A DNA stretch of 64,000 nucleotides from Clostridiales bacterium (GTDB lineage: Bacteria; Bacillota; Clostridia; Oscillospirales; Oscillospiraceae), in the NCBI GenBank assembly GCA_004555655.1, contig SFHJ01000003.1, positions 1-64,000 on the forward strand, in the 5' to 3' direction. Both the position numbers and the translations under genes were made by a program. A model generated the notes under the pieces. That model was given only the letters and a program-made list of their open reading frames with translations. It searched no databases and was not told the origin of the DNA. Positions 33,238 through 41,379 of this stretch are shown here, piece by piece; position 1 is the stretch's first letter, and each line of letters opens with the position of its first letter.

Positions 33238-33708
33238 ATGACCAAGACCAATGTGATGCGCCTGCTGGAGCAGGCAAAGATCCCCTACCGCGCGGCCGAG
33301 TACGCGTTTGACGAGGCCGATTTAAACGGAATGCACGCTGCCAAGGGCATCGGCATGCCGCCGGAACAGATCTTCAAAACGCTCGTCGCGCACGCGGAAA
33401 AGGCAGGCTACGCCGTATTCTGCATTCCTGTGTGCTGTGAGCTTGACCTCAAAAAGGCCGCGCAGGCAGCGGGCGAAAAAAAGATTGAGCTCATCCATGT
33501 CAAGGATCTGCTTTCGGTTACAGGTTATATCCGCGGCGGCTGCAGTCCCATCGGCATGAAAAAGCGCTTTCCCACCTATATTGACGAGACGGCCACGCTC
33601 TATGACGAGATTGGCGTCTCGGCCGGCTGCCGCGGCTGCCAGATTTTGCTGCGGCCCGGCGATCTCATCGATTACGCACAGCTCACGCTGTGCGATCTGA
33701 CACAATAG
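33238..33708 (+). CDS. ybaK: Cys-tRNA(Pro) deacylase YbaK
   Basis: The 156-residue protein matches the YbaK group that clears Cys mis-attached to tRNA-Pro. Landmarks: MTKTNVMRLLEQAKIPYR, KGIGMPPEQIFKTLVAHAEK, VFCIPVCCELDLKKAA, the GGCSPIGMKKRFPTYIDETA loop, and GVSAGCRGCQILLRPGDLI. It is divergent from a second YbaK-superfamily gene. GGAAGGAGCTGCAGCT precedes the ATG. The co-directional next gene starts 15 bases after its stop. Confidence 0.93.
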   Translation: MTKTNVMRLLEQAKIPYRAAEYAFDEADLNGMHAAKGIGMPPEQIFKTLVAHAEKAGYAVFCIPVCCELDLKKAAQAAGEKKIELIHVKDLLSVTGYIRGGCSPIGMKKRFPTYIDETATLYDEIGVSAGCRGCQILLRPGDLIDYAQLTLCDLTQ

Positions 33709-33722
33709 AAAGGAACATCATT

Positions 33723-33983
33723 ATGCAGTTTGAATATCGTACCAAGGGCACCTGCTCCAGCATGATCCACTTTGAAATTGAGGACGGCAAGCTCACGCAC
33801 GTGGAATACACCGGCGGCTGCAACGGCAACCTGCAGGGCATCTCGAAGCTCGTCGAGGGCATGGACGTCGATACCGTTATTGAACGCCTGCGTGGCATCC
33901 ACTGCGGCATGAAGCCCACCTCCTGCCCCGATCAGCTGGCAAACGCACTCATCAAGGCAAAGGAGCATCTGGAAAAAGCGTAA
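33723..33983 (+). CDS. TSCPD-domain protein (TIGR03905 family)
   Basis: An 86-residue protein. The TSCPD motif (TSCPDQLANALIKAKE) and GTCSSMIHFEIEDGKLTHVE match the small TIGR03905-type proteins related to the C-terminal domain of B12-dependent ribonucleotide reductase. The two Cys-containing motifs may bind a metal. Function is not established. It follows ybaK closely (GAAAGGAACATCATT before ATG) and is closed by a terminator. Confidence 0.88.
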   Translation: MQFEYRTKGTCSSMIHFEIEDGKLTHVEYTGGCNGNLQGISKLVEGMDVDTVIERLRGIHCGMKPTSCPDQLANALIKAKEHLEKA

Positions 33984-33993
33984 TACTTGTCAA

Positions 33994-34030
33994 AAAGAGG
34001 CGGAAGAGCTAAATCATCCGCCTCTTTTTT
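33994..34030. terminator. Terminator between convergent genes
   Basis: AAAGAGGCGGA pairs with TCCGCCTCTTT (33994-34004 with 34017-34027), 12-base loop, then a T-run. Its right arm overlaps the last codons of the convergent YjbR gene. Confidence 0.85.
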
Positions 34031-34365
34031 GGCGCCGTGAGCCGGTAGCTCTCATCGAGCATATCCTGCAGCACATCGGGCGGAACGTCAGAAGCAGCAC
34101 GCACCGTATTCCAGTGCGTTTTATTCATGTGGTACGCCGCCGTAACGCCGTCAAACAGCTGCCGGAGCATGTCCGCCCGCGCCGGCTCACACTTGAGATT
34201 GATACACAGTCCGTCCCGTTCAAAAATGAAAGCAAAGGTCTTCTTATTGGAAATATGCCGCATTGCCGTCCAGACAACGCCGCCCGCCTCCTCGCCGCCG
34301 AAGGGATAGTCCTCATACGAGTCCGGGTATTCCAGACACAGCGCGATCAACTCCTGCCTTGTCAA
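34009..34365 (-). CDS. MmcQ/YjbR family protein
   Basis: A 118-residue protein of the CyaY-fold YjbR group: LEYPDSYEDYPFG at the N-terminus, FAFIFERDGLCINLKCEPAR in the sheet, and AYHMNKTHWNTV with a Tyr/Lys/Trp patch. These proteins are common and probably bind DNA, but their job is not known. The C-terminal PKKRRMI overlaps the terminator of the convergent gene. It is a single gene. Confidence 0.88.
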   Translation of the reverse strand: MTRQELIALCLEYPDSYEDYPFGGEEAGGVVWTAMRHISNKKTFAFIFERDGLCINLKCEPARADMLRQLFDGVTAAYHMNKTHWNTVRAASDVPPDVLQDMLDESYRLTAPKKRRMI

Positions 34366-34449
34366 ATGACCGCCCCCTTTTCTTCAGTATAGCACATTTT
34401 CCTCCGTCTTGATATTAGCAAAACTAATGGAAATTATTGAAAATAACTG

Positions 34450-34478
34450 TTTTACTTATGCTTTGCACATGCTATAAT
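34450..34478 (+). promoter_or_regulatory. purA promoter
   Basis: TTTTAC (34450-34455), 17 bases, TATAAT (34473-34478), about 40 bases upstream of the purA start. No purine riboswitch or clear PurR box is seen in the short leader. Confidence 0.6.
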
Positions 34479-34518
34479 GTCCAGAGGTATGAAATATTCT
34501 CAAAAAGGAGTTTTTTCT

Positions 34519-35793
34519 ATGAGCAACTGCGCAATCGTAGGCATCAACTGGGGCGACGAAGGCAAGGGCCGTATGGTCGACCTCATCGCCAAGGAATATG
34601 ATATCGTCTGCCGCTATCAGGGCGGCAACAACGCAGGCCACACCGTGGTAAATGAATACGGCAAATTCGCCCTGCATCTCATCCCGTCCGGCATCTTCCT
34701 GCCCGGTGTTGTGAATGTGCTCGGCAACGGCGTGGTCATTGACCTCGAGAGCCTGTGGGGCGAGATTGACAGCCTGCAGAAGGCCGGAATCTCCATCACG
34801 CCCGAAAACTTCAAAATTTCCGACCGCGCCACCATCGTTTTCCCCTATCATCGCGCGCTCGACGGGCTGGAAGAGGCACGTCTGAAGGATAAAAAGTACG
34901 GCTCCACCCTGCGCGGCATCGCGCCGGTCTACTCGGACAAGTATCAGAAGAAGACCGTCATGATGGGCGAGCTTCTCTACCCCGAGTATCTTGAGCAGCA
35001 CCTCGGCACCATCCTCGAGTGGAAGAATCTCACCATCCAAAACGTCTACGGCGCAGAGGCCTACAAGCTGGAAGATCTGATGCAGTGGTGCAGGACGTAC
35101 GGCGAAAAGCTGAAGCCCTTCCTCTGCAACACCAGCAAGTACCTCTACGAGGCGGAAAATGCCGGCAAGAACATCATGTTCGAGGCCCAGCTCGGCGCGC
35201 TGCGCGACATTGATTTCGGCATCTTCCCCTACACCTCGTCGTCTTCTTCCATCGCGGGCTACGCCTGCATCGGCGCCGGCATCCCCGGCAGCCACGTCGA
35301 CCGCACGGTCGGCATCGTGAAGGCCTACTCCACCTGCGTGGGCGAAGGGCCGTTTACGGCGGAGTGGTTCGGCGAGGAAGCGGAAAAGCTCCGCGCAGCA
35401 GGCGGTGAATACGGCGCGTCCACGGGCCGTCCGCGCCGCGTGGGCCCCATCGATCTGGTGGCTACGCGCTACGGCTGCCGCATTCAGGGCGCGACCGAAA
35501 TCGCGCTGACCAAGATGGACGTTCTGTCCTATATGGACGAGATCCCCGTCTGCGTGCAGTATGAGCTCGGCGGCGAAAAGACCGACGACTTCCCCTTCCC
35601 GGCCGTCATCGGTCAGGCAAAGCCCGTCATTGAGACAATGCCCGGCTGGAAGTGCGATATCTCCGGTGTGCGCAAGTATGAGGACCTGCCTGTCGAGGCC
35701 AGAAACTATATCGAGCGCATCGAAAGCAGCATCGGCTGCCGCATCAGCTATGTCTCTGTCGGCGCCAGCCGCGACGAGATCATCTACAGATAA
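34519..35793 (+). CDS. purA: Adenylosuccinate synthetase
   Basis: A 424-residue enzyme that joins IMP and aspartate with GTP to give adenylosuccinate, the first AMP-specific step. GINWGDEGKGRMVDLIAKEY carries the GTP-binding GDEGKG loop, GGNNAGHTV follows, and the IMP-binding VGPIDLVATRYGCRIQG is near the C-terminus. AAAGGAGTTTTTT precedes the ATG at 34519; an upstream ATG at 34477 lacks a ribosome site. It is followed 11 bases later by purB, so the two-step route to AMP is one operon. Confidence 0.97.
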   Translation: MSNCAIVGINWGDEGKGRMVDLIAKEYDIVCRYQGGNNAGHTVVNEYGKFALHLIPSGIFLPGVVNVLGNGVVIDLESLWGEIDSLQKAGISITPENFKISDRATIVFPYHRALDGLEEARLKDKKYGSTLRGIAPVYSDKYQKKTVMMGELLYPEYLEQHLGTILEWKNLTIQNVYGAEAYKLEDLMQWCRTYGEKLKPFLCNTSKYLYEAENAGKNIMFEAQLGALRDIDFGIFPYTSSSSSIAGYACIGAGIPGSHVDRTVGIVKAYSTCVGEGPFTAEWFGEEAEKLRAAGGEYGASTGRPRRVGPIDLVATRYGCRIQGATEIALTKMDVLSYMDEIPVCVQYELGGEKTDDFPFPAVIGQAKPVIETMPGWKCDISGVRKYEDLPVEARNYIERIESSIGCRISYVSVGASRDEIIYR

Positions 35794-35804
35794 GGAGACA
35801 CGCA

Positions 35805-37220
35805 ATGAAGCCCACCTATGAAAGTCCGCTCGCTTCGCGCTATGCCTCCTCGGAAATGCTGCGCCTGTTCTCCCCGGACACGCGCTATGAGACATGGCGC
35901 CGTCTATGGGTCAGTCTGGCGCGTGCGCAGCATGCGCTTGGCCTGCCTGTAACGCAGGCGCAGGTCGATGCGCTTGCCGCCAATATCAGCCCCATCAACT
36001 ACGACGTGGTCGCCGCCAAGGAAAAAGAGATCCGCCACGATGTCATGGCGCACATCTATGGCTTCGGTCAGATGGCTCCCGACGCAAAGGGTATCATCCA
36101 CCTGGGTGCGACGAGCTGCTACGTCACCGACAACGCAGATCTCATCCTCTACCGCGACGCCCTGCGCCATCTGCGCAAGGCACTTGCGGGCGTGATGCAG
36201 AATCTGTGCGATTTTGCAGATCACTGGGCCGCAACGCCCTGCCTCGGCTATACGCACTATCAGCCCGCGCAGCTCGTCACCATCGGCAAGCGCGCCACGC
36301 TATGGCTGCAGGACCTGTATCTCGACCTTGAGGAGCTCGACGACGTGACCGGCGCCATCCGCTTCCTCGGCTGCCGCGGCACAACCGGCACGGAAGCCAG
36401 CTTCATGTCCCTTTTTAACGGCGACGAGGCGAGAATCGACGAAATGAACCGCCGGATTGCAGCTGACTTCGGCTTTGACCGGCTCTATGACGTGTGCGGC
36501 CAGACGTATCCCAGAAAACTCGACAGCCGGATTCTGAACGTGCTCAGCTCCATTGCGCAGAGCTGTTACCGCTTTGCAAACGACATGCGCCTTCTGCAGC
36601 ACGACCGGCAGATCGAAGAGCCGTTCGAGGACAAGCAGGTTGGCTCGTCCGCCATGGCCTACAAGCGCAATCCCATGCGCTGCGAGCGCATCTGCTCGCT
36701 GGCGCGCTATGTCATGGCCGATGCGATGAACGCACCGATGACGGCCTCAACCCAGTGGCTTGAGCGGACGCTGGACGACTCGGCCAACCGCCGCATCAGC
36801 ATCCCCGAGGCGTTTCTGGCCGTGGACGGTATCCTCCGCATCATGCAGAACGTCACAAAGGGCCTGCATGTGAACGAAAAGATCGTCGCACGGTTCGTGG
36901 ACGAATACCTGCCGTTCACTGCGACGGAGAATCTTCTCATGCTCGCCGTCAAACGCGGCGGCGACCGCCAGCAGGTACATGAGATCATCCGCGAGGCCTC
37001 GATGAAGGCCACCGCACAGATGAAAAACGGCGAGAAAATGAACCTCATCGCCATGCTCGCGGCCGAACCCGCCTTCGGCCTGACCGAAGAAGAAATCCGC
37101 GCAGAGTTGGAACCCTCCCGCTATATCGGCAGGTGTCCGCAGCAGGTGGCCGCCTTTACCCAAAAGGTGCGCAGCCTGACCGGCGAAACCACAGTAGAGG
37201 CAGAGGAACTCAACGTATAA
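35805..37220 (+). CDS. purB: Adenylosuccinate lyase
   Basis: A 471-residue fumarase-superfamily enzyme acting on adenylosuccinate and on SAICAR. It has the catalytic His region in HLGATSCYVTDNADL and TPCLGYTHYQPAQLV, and the flexible signature loop GSSAMAYKRNPMRCERI. AAGGAGACACGCA precedes the start. It completes AMP synthesis with purA and ends with a terminator 5 bases after its stop. Confidence 0.97.
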   Translation: MKPTYESPLASRYASSEMLRLFSPDTRYETWRRLWVSLARAQHALGLPVTQAQVDALAANISPINYDVVAAKEKEIRHDVMAHIYGFGQMAPDAKGIIHLGATSCYVTDNADLILYRDALRHLRKALAGVMQNLCDFADHWAATPCLGYTHYQPAQLVTIGKRATLWLQDLYLDLEELDDVTGAIRFLGCRGTTGTEASFMSLFNGDEARIDEMNRRIAADFGFDRLYDVCGQTYPRKLDSRILNVLSSIAQSCYRFANDMRLLQHDRQIEEPFEDKQVGSSAMAYKRNPMRCERICSLARYVMADAMNAPMTASTQWLERTLDDSANRRISIPEAFLAVDGILRIMQNVTKGLHVNEKIVARFVDEYLPFTATENLLMLAVKRGGDRQQVHEIIREASMKATAQMKNGEKMNLIAMLAAEPAFGLTEEEIRAELEPSRYIGRCPQQVAAFTQKVRSLTGETTVEAEELNV

Positions 37221-37224
37221 GTAT

Positions 37225-37258
37225 CCGCTCCCGCCGAGGATTCGGCGGGAGCGGTTTT
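37225..37258 (+). terminator. purAB terminator
   Basis: A 13-bp perfect stem CCGCTCCCGCCGA with TCGGCGGGAGCGG, GGAT loop, followed by TTTT. Confidence 0.9.
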
Positions 37259-37343
37259 CGTCATGTTTATTCGCCTTCTTCTGGCAGATACGGCAGTTTC
37301 ATCTCTTCCTCACGATGATACTGCACGGCGGCGCAAATATTGT

Positions 37344-39131
37344 CTATTCCAGCGCGTCGAAAGCCACCCGAAAGGACTCGAGCTTTTCAAGGCTGCACGC
37401 TGCGTTCCACGTCATAAACCCGCCCGTAAGTCCACCGTCAATCAGTGCCTGGATCTCCGCACCGACCTCTTCGGCCCCATAGGTGTTATAGGGATACCGG
37501 ATGGCGTCGTAAGCCTGAATCCACGTGCGCGCCACAGCGGGTGACGGCGTCTCCGTTTGGCGCTTGCAGGCGGAGGTGGCCCAGTCGTAGATGGTGTCGT
37601 ACGGATGCTCCCACGGGCGGTAGCTGCCGTTCTGCGTGAAATGGTCGGGGTACGGCATGCCGCTGATCACATCGACGACGTTGCTGATGGCGGGCCAATA
37701 CTGGCCATAGGCCGTGACGTAGGTACCGCACGTCTCGCCGAACACATCCGCGCCAACGTAGACGCCCGCGTCATGCAGCTCATCGGTGGCATACATCAAA
37801 AAGCGCTGAATGGCCTGCGCCTTTGTCTCGTCGTATTCGTTATGGTAGTTGATATTACCGCTCGATTCGTACTGATACGTGCCGTCGGGGAAACGGACAT
37901 AGTCAAACTGGATCTCGTCGAAGCCCATCGTCTCTACCGCCTCTTTGGCCAGTTCCACCTTATACTCCCAAACATAGCGGCAGAAGGCGCTCGGCCAGTA
38001 GCTGTTTGCAATATACAGGGGATCGCCGGACGCGTCGCAGATGGCATATTCGGGATGGTCTGAGACAAAGAAGGAGTCGTTGAAGGTTGTGAGTCTTCCG
38101 ATGCAGTAGAAGCCCGCGTCCTTGATCTTCTGGATGCAGGACCTGTACTCCGCGAGCGAGTTATTGGCATACTCATATGCCGTTGGCGAGTACGTTTTAT
38201 AGACCTCAGACGGATAGCCCACAGAAGTGCCGTCCATGATGTTCACAACGAATGCGTTGATCTTTGTCGACTTGGCGTATTCAATGTACTTGTCAACATT
38301 GCCGATGACCTCGGGGTCGCACGTCAGATACAGGCTGTAGCAACGCTCGGGCATGACGTTGTCTTCAAAGTTCGCTTTCTCGCGCGGGTAATAGTCAAGA
38401 CTTCCCGCATCGCCGCCGCCATAGGTATCGCCGCGGCCGGAATGAATCGAGTACACGCCGAAACGGTCATAGACCTCGGTTGCAGCCTCCAGTGTGCCCG
38501 CGGTGTACTGGCCGCTGATATAGCCCGTTTCACCGCCGTAGCGCACCTCGTACAGATGCACCACGCCGTTTTCCAGATAGTCGTATCCCACAACCGGCAG
38601 CTCTGTCCCCTGCTCTACCAGCTTGCCAAGCGACGCGCCGTCAGCCGTCAGCCGCAGATTCTGCGGCGTCCGGACATAGATGGTCGTCTCGCCGACCACC
38701 TTGGACGCATCGGTTGTGAGTGCGCCGGACGGGATATAACCGTAGCGCAGCGAGTCAAAATACGTCAGAAAATACCGCACACCGCCCTTTTCCAGCGATT
38801 CATCGGTGCAGTAGGTAATCTGCGTCCCGCGCGCGACCATTCCGGCTTCGTTCAGCTCGGCATCGTAGTAGGCGATGGTGGCCGTGTCGGCGCAGATATA
38901 GCCCGTGACATAACGGTCCTTCTTTCCGCTCTCACCCATGACAGGCTGCTGCGGCTGCGAACTGCCGCCAGCCACCACGCAGATAAACAGAATAACCGCC
39001 ACCAGAATCAGCACCGCCAGCAGCACCAGCCAGGTATTCTGCCGCAAAAAGCGCATCCGCTCTTCTTTGCGCCTGCGCACACGGGGCGAATCCACCTCCG
39101 GCTTTTTTGAAGTGTTTGTGCGTTTTTTCAT
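37344..39131 (-). CDS. Membrane-anchored DUF4015 putative glycoside hydrolase
   Basis: A 595-residue protein with a basic cytoplasmic start, one anchor (TWLVLLAVLILVAVILFICV, about 33-52), an extracytoplasmic SH3-like portion (about 90-230), and a C-terminal TIM-barrel domain of the DUF4015 putative glycosyl-hydrolase group. Barrel landmarks are STKINAFVVNIMDGTSVGYP, IKDAGFYCIGRLTTFND, MGFDEIQFDYVRFPDG and GADVFGETCGTYVTAYGQYW; the paired Asp in FDYVRFPD is the likely catalytic region. Substrate is unknown, presumably wall or surface polysaccharide. It is a single gene. Confidence 0.88.
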   Translation of the reverse strand: MKKRTNTSKKPEVDSPRVRRRKEERMRFLRQNTWLVLLAVLILVAVILFICVVAGGSSQPQQPVMGESGKKDRYVTGYICADTATIAYYDAELNEAGMVARGTQITYCTDESLEKGGVRYFLTYFDSLRYGYIPSGALTTDASKVVGETTIYVRTPQNLRLTADGASLGKLVEQGTELPVVGYDYLENGVVHLYEVRYGGETGYISGQYTAGTLEAATEVYDRFGVYSIHSGRGDTYGGGDAGSLDYYPREKANFEDNVMPERCYSLYLTCDPEVIGNVDKYIEYAKSTKINAFVVNIMDGTSVGYPSEVYKTYSPTAYEYANNSLAEYRSCIQKIKDAGFYCIGRLTTFNDSFFVSDHPEYAICDASGDPLYIANSYWPSAFCRYVWEYKVELAKEAVETMGFDEIQFDYVRFPDGTYQYESSGNINYHNEYDETKAQAIQRFLMYATDELHDAGVYVGADVFGETCGTYVTAYGQYWPAISNVVDVISGMPYPDHFTQNGSYRPWEHPYDTIYDWATSACKRQTETPSPAVARTWIQAYDAIRYPYNTYGAEEVGAEIQALIDGGLTGGFMTWNAACSLEKLESFRVAFDALE

Positions 39132-39395
39132 ACAAACGACCTGCTTTCTTCCATGCAGTCATTATACACCAACTTTTTCAAGAATTCCACCTTTTTTGCC
39201 ATTTTTCTGAAATGTTGTCAAAATCGTCCTCATTTTCTCCCTCTTTGCTCCATTCAATCATAAAAAGATTGCTGATTTTAAAAAAATCGCTCCATTTTTA
39301 TGCAAAACTGTCCGATAATTTTTCCGTTATGTAAACCCATTTTCCGAACTTTTTCGAATTTTTTCTCTTCAAACGTGCTTCCGGACACTTCTTCC

Positions 39396-39424
39396 TTGCC
39401 AAATGGAAGCCGGTATGATAGAAT
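39396..39424 (+). promoter_or_regulatory. Promoter of the DUF554 gene in an AT-rich gap
   Basis: TTGCCA (39396-39401), 17 bases, TAGAAT (39419-39424), 34 bases before the gene. The surrounding gap 39132-39457 (326 bases) is T-rich and contains no other gene or clear structure that I can see. Confidence 0.6.
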
Positions 39425-39457
39425 ATCACCGATTTAGAGTATGAAAGAAGTGTGGCT

Positions 39458-40159
39458 ATGCTCGGCGTCATTGTCAACACAATCACTGTCCTGATCGGAA
39501 GCACCGTGGGGCTTATCTGCAAGCGTGCGATTCCCGAAAGAATCACAAGGGCCATCATGCTCGCAATCGGTCTTTGTACGGTCTATATCGGTATCTCCGG
39601 CTCGCTGGAGGGCGAGAACGCGCTGGTTCTTATTTTGTCGATGGTCTTCGGCACAGCAGTTGGTACAGCCATCGACCTCGACCGCCGGATCACGCAGCTC
39701 GGCGAACTGGTCAATCAAAAATTCAAACGCGCAGACGGCGGCGTCAGTCTGACCGAGGGCTTTGTCACAGCGTCGCTTCTGTTCTGCGTGGGCGCAATGA
39801 CCATTGTGGGCTCCTTGAACGCCGGTCTTCGCGGCGACAACGAGATGCTGTTTACAAAGTCGCTTCTCGATCTCATTTCCTCTTGCATGCTGAGCGTGAG
39901 TCTCGGCGTGGGCGTGATGTGTGCGGCGGCGTTTGTGTTTGTGTTTCAGGGCGCGCTGGTTCTGCTCGCGCAGTTTCTCGCCCCCATCCTCAGCGCAGCA
40001 GCTATCGCAGAGATTACCTGCGCGGGTTCGCTCATGATTTTGGCGCTGGGCCTGAATCTCATCGGGCTGACCAAATTCAAGGTTGCAAACTTTCTGCCGG
40101 CACTGCTCTTCTCGCCGCTGTTTTCTTGGTTGTTTACCCTGCTGCCATTTGCCATCTGA
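39458..40159 (+). CDS. DUF554 family membrane protein
   Basis: A 233-residue polytopic protein of the DUF554 group, with about seven hydrophobic segments and the conserved GVIVNTITVLIGSTVGLICK and GTAVGTAIDLDRRI. Members are thought to be transporters, but no substrate is established. ATG at 39458 is preferred over GTG at 39452 by spacing from GAAAGAAG. A bidirectional terminator separates it from the retron RT gene. Confidence 0.88.
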   Translation: MLGVIVNTITVLIGSTVGLICKRAIPERITRAIMLAIGLCTVYIGISGSLEGENALVLILSMVFGTAVGTAIDLDRRITQLGELVNQKFKRADGGVSLTEGFVTASLLFCVGAMTIVGSLNAGLRGDNEMLFTKSLLDLISSCMLSVSLGVGVMCAAAFVFVFQGALVLLAQFLAPILSAAAIAEITCAGSLMILALGLNLIGLTKFKVANFLPALLFSPLFSWLFTLLPFAI

Positions 40160-40165
40160 ATATGC

Positions 40166-40197
40166 AAAACTCCCGGAGCGATTGCCCCGGGGGTTTT
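40166..40197. terminator. Terminator between DUF554 and the retron RT (convergent)
   Basis: AAAACTCCCGG pairs with CCGGGGGTTTT (40166-40176 with 40186-40196, one G-T pair), giving T-runs on both strands. It ends the retron transcript on the minus strand. Confidence 0.8.
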
Positions 40198-40198
40198 C

Positions 40199-41116
40199 CT
40201 ATCCTCTTAGCTGCAGACGCAGCCACTGGCGCGCCTGACGCAGCTGCGCGTCGTTTGGCGCGATCTGCAGCACATAATTCACTCTGCCCAAAAGCCGACG
40301 AAGAAACGTTTCAGCGCCCTCGTCGATTCCACAGCGCGCAAGATGTTCCTCCACGCCAAATTTTTTGCAGTAATACAGCTCCTGCCGCAGCTTGCGGCGG
40401 TACTCGGCCGGTATATTCGGCTTCTCGTTCACCACAAGCCCCGTCACCATCTGTCGCTGGCCAGAGCGAACACACTGCGTTTTTTCCGGATTCAGGAAAA
40501 ATCCGCGCTTATTCAACTCTGGCTGTACAAATGCAAGTACCTCACGCAGCGCAAACTCGCCCGAAAACGTCATATCGTCGCAGTAGCGCGTGTACGAAAT
40601 TCTACGCGCATAACACCAATTCCCCACCGCGTCGTCAAACGGACGCAGAATGAGATTGGAAATCGCCGGCGAGCTAGGCGCACCCTGCGGCAGACCCTCT
40701 CGGTAGTAGCACAGCATGGATAACAAAATTCGCAGCGGCTCAGCATAGATGTCCGCAGGAAACGCCAGAGCTTTTACATCGCTGTAGCGTACAGAGTCGA
40801 AAAAATGGCGGATATCCAACTTGAGAACCATCGGCCTTCCCGCGTGCGGCGCGGCGTTATATGCCGTTTTCGCGCCGTAGCAGTAGGCCGTGGCATGCGG
40901 CGAGATGGGCATATGCACAAGCAGGCGCTGCGCGATGCGCCGCTGCACGCGCTTGAGCGCCTCATCTGGGATGACCAGTTCACGCACGCCGCCATCCGGC
41001 TTTGTGATCTGTGCGCGGCGGTAGTGGCGCGGAAGATCGTTGCTGAGCGCATAGAGTTCGTGCGCGGAGACGCCCAGATCGCGTTCCAGCGTGGAAAGCT
41101 CGCGATATACGATCAA
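40199..41116 (-). CDS. Retron reverse transcriptase
   Basis: A 305-residue RT with the features that separate retron RTs from group II intron and DGR enzymes: NAxxH (NAAPH, residues 87-91), catalytic Asp in KLDIRHFF (D101), GLPQGAPSSPAISN (141-154), the YxDD box YCDD (178-181) and the VTG motif VTGLVVN (224-230). It should reverse transcribe part of the adjacent ncRNA, priming from an internal guanosine 2'-OH, to make msDNA. No maturase, X or En domain follows. The TTG start at 41116 is chosen because the longer frame (to 41206) runs through the ncRNA and GGGGGTGG lies before the TTG. No effector gene is adjacent. Confidence 0.93.
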   Translation of the reverse strand: MIVYRELSTLERDLGVSAHELYALSNDLPRHYRRAQITKPDGGVRELVIPDEALKRVQRRIAQRLLVHMPISPHATAYCYGAKTAYNAAPHAGRPMVLKLDIRHFFDSVRYSDVKALAFPADIYAEPLRILLSMLCYYREGLPQGAPSSPAISNLILRPFDDAVGNWCYARRISYTRYCDDMTFSGEFALREVLAFVQPELNKRGFFLNPEKTQCVRSGQRQMVTGLVVNEKPNIPAEYRRKLRQELYYCKKFGVEEHLARCGIDEGAETFLRRLLGRVNYVLQIAPNDAQLRQARQWLRLQLRG

Positions 41117-41131
41117 ACCGGCCACCCCCGA

Positions 41132-41299
41132 ACGGAACAATACAAAATATGTATGCCGAACGGCGCAGCAGTATGGTTGCACGCCCCGCGTGCCGGAATA
41201 CTGCAAGCCGTCTCGGCGTTCGCGCAGCGAACGATACGGGCTGAAACGTGCCGGCGGCGACTCGCCGCCGGCGCCAGAAGGCAGTCGCTATTGTTCCGT
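41132..41299 (-). ncRNA. Retron msr-msd RNA
   Basis: Read on the minus strand from 41299. a1 ACGGAACAATA (41289-41299) and a2 TATTGTTCCGT (41132-41142) pair perfectly over 11 bases. Directly after a1 comes GCGACT, so the junction reads TAGCGA with the candidate branching G at 41288, as in classical retrons. msr hairpins: GCCGGCGGC stem (41250-41272) and CGTTCGC stem (41217-41233). msd hairpin 41160-41211: outer ACGGC/GCCGT, middle GCAGTAT/ATACTGC, inner GCACGC/GCGTGC. The RT gene starts 15 bases after a2. The predicted transcription start coincides with the first base of a1. Confidence 0.92.
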
Positions 41300-41305
41300 A
41301 GTGCC

Positions 41306-41334
41306 ATTATAGCAGCAGATATCGGGATTTGCAA
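41306..41334 (-). promoter_or_regulatory. Retron promoter
   Basis: On the minus strand TTGCAA (41329-41334) and consensus TATAAT (41306-41311) are 17 bases apart. Seven bases on from the -10 box falls 41299, the first base of a1. The -35 box is one base from the foot of the icd terminator. Confidence 0.85.
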
Positions 41335-41335
41335 C

Positions 41336-41367
41336 AAGGCCAGCACAGCAGATGCTGTGCTGGCCTT
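41336..41367 (-). terminator. icd terminator
   Basis: A perfect 14-bp stem (AAGGCCAGCACAGC with its complement, 41336-41349 and 41354-41367), 4-base loop, 12 bases after the icd stop. It insulates the retron promoter from the acn-icd operon. Confidence 0.8.
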
Positions 41368-41379
41368 GCTTGTGACATT

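Noticed and set aside
37267..37326. Tiny minus-strand frame (11-20 codons) after the DUF4015 gene, with MKLPYLPEEGE at the end
   Set aside because: It has a passable ribosome site and acidic end but is too short to support; a conserved homologue would change this.
40199..41116. The reverse transcriptase as a group II intron or diversity-generating retroelement
   Set aside because: No intron RNA domains V/VI, no maturase or HNH domain, no template/variable repeat pair; NAxxH, VTG and a flanking a1/a2 RNA are retron features.
41117..41206. 30-residue N-terminal extension of the retron RT
   Set aside because: It would be translated from within the msd part of the ncRNA and has no family similarity; the TTG at 41116 is a better start.
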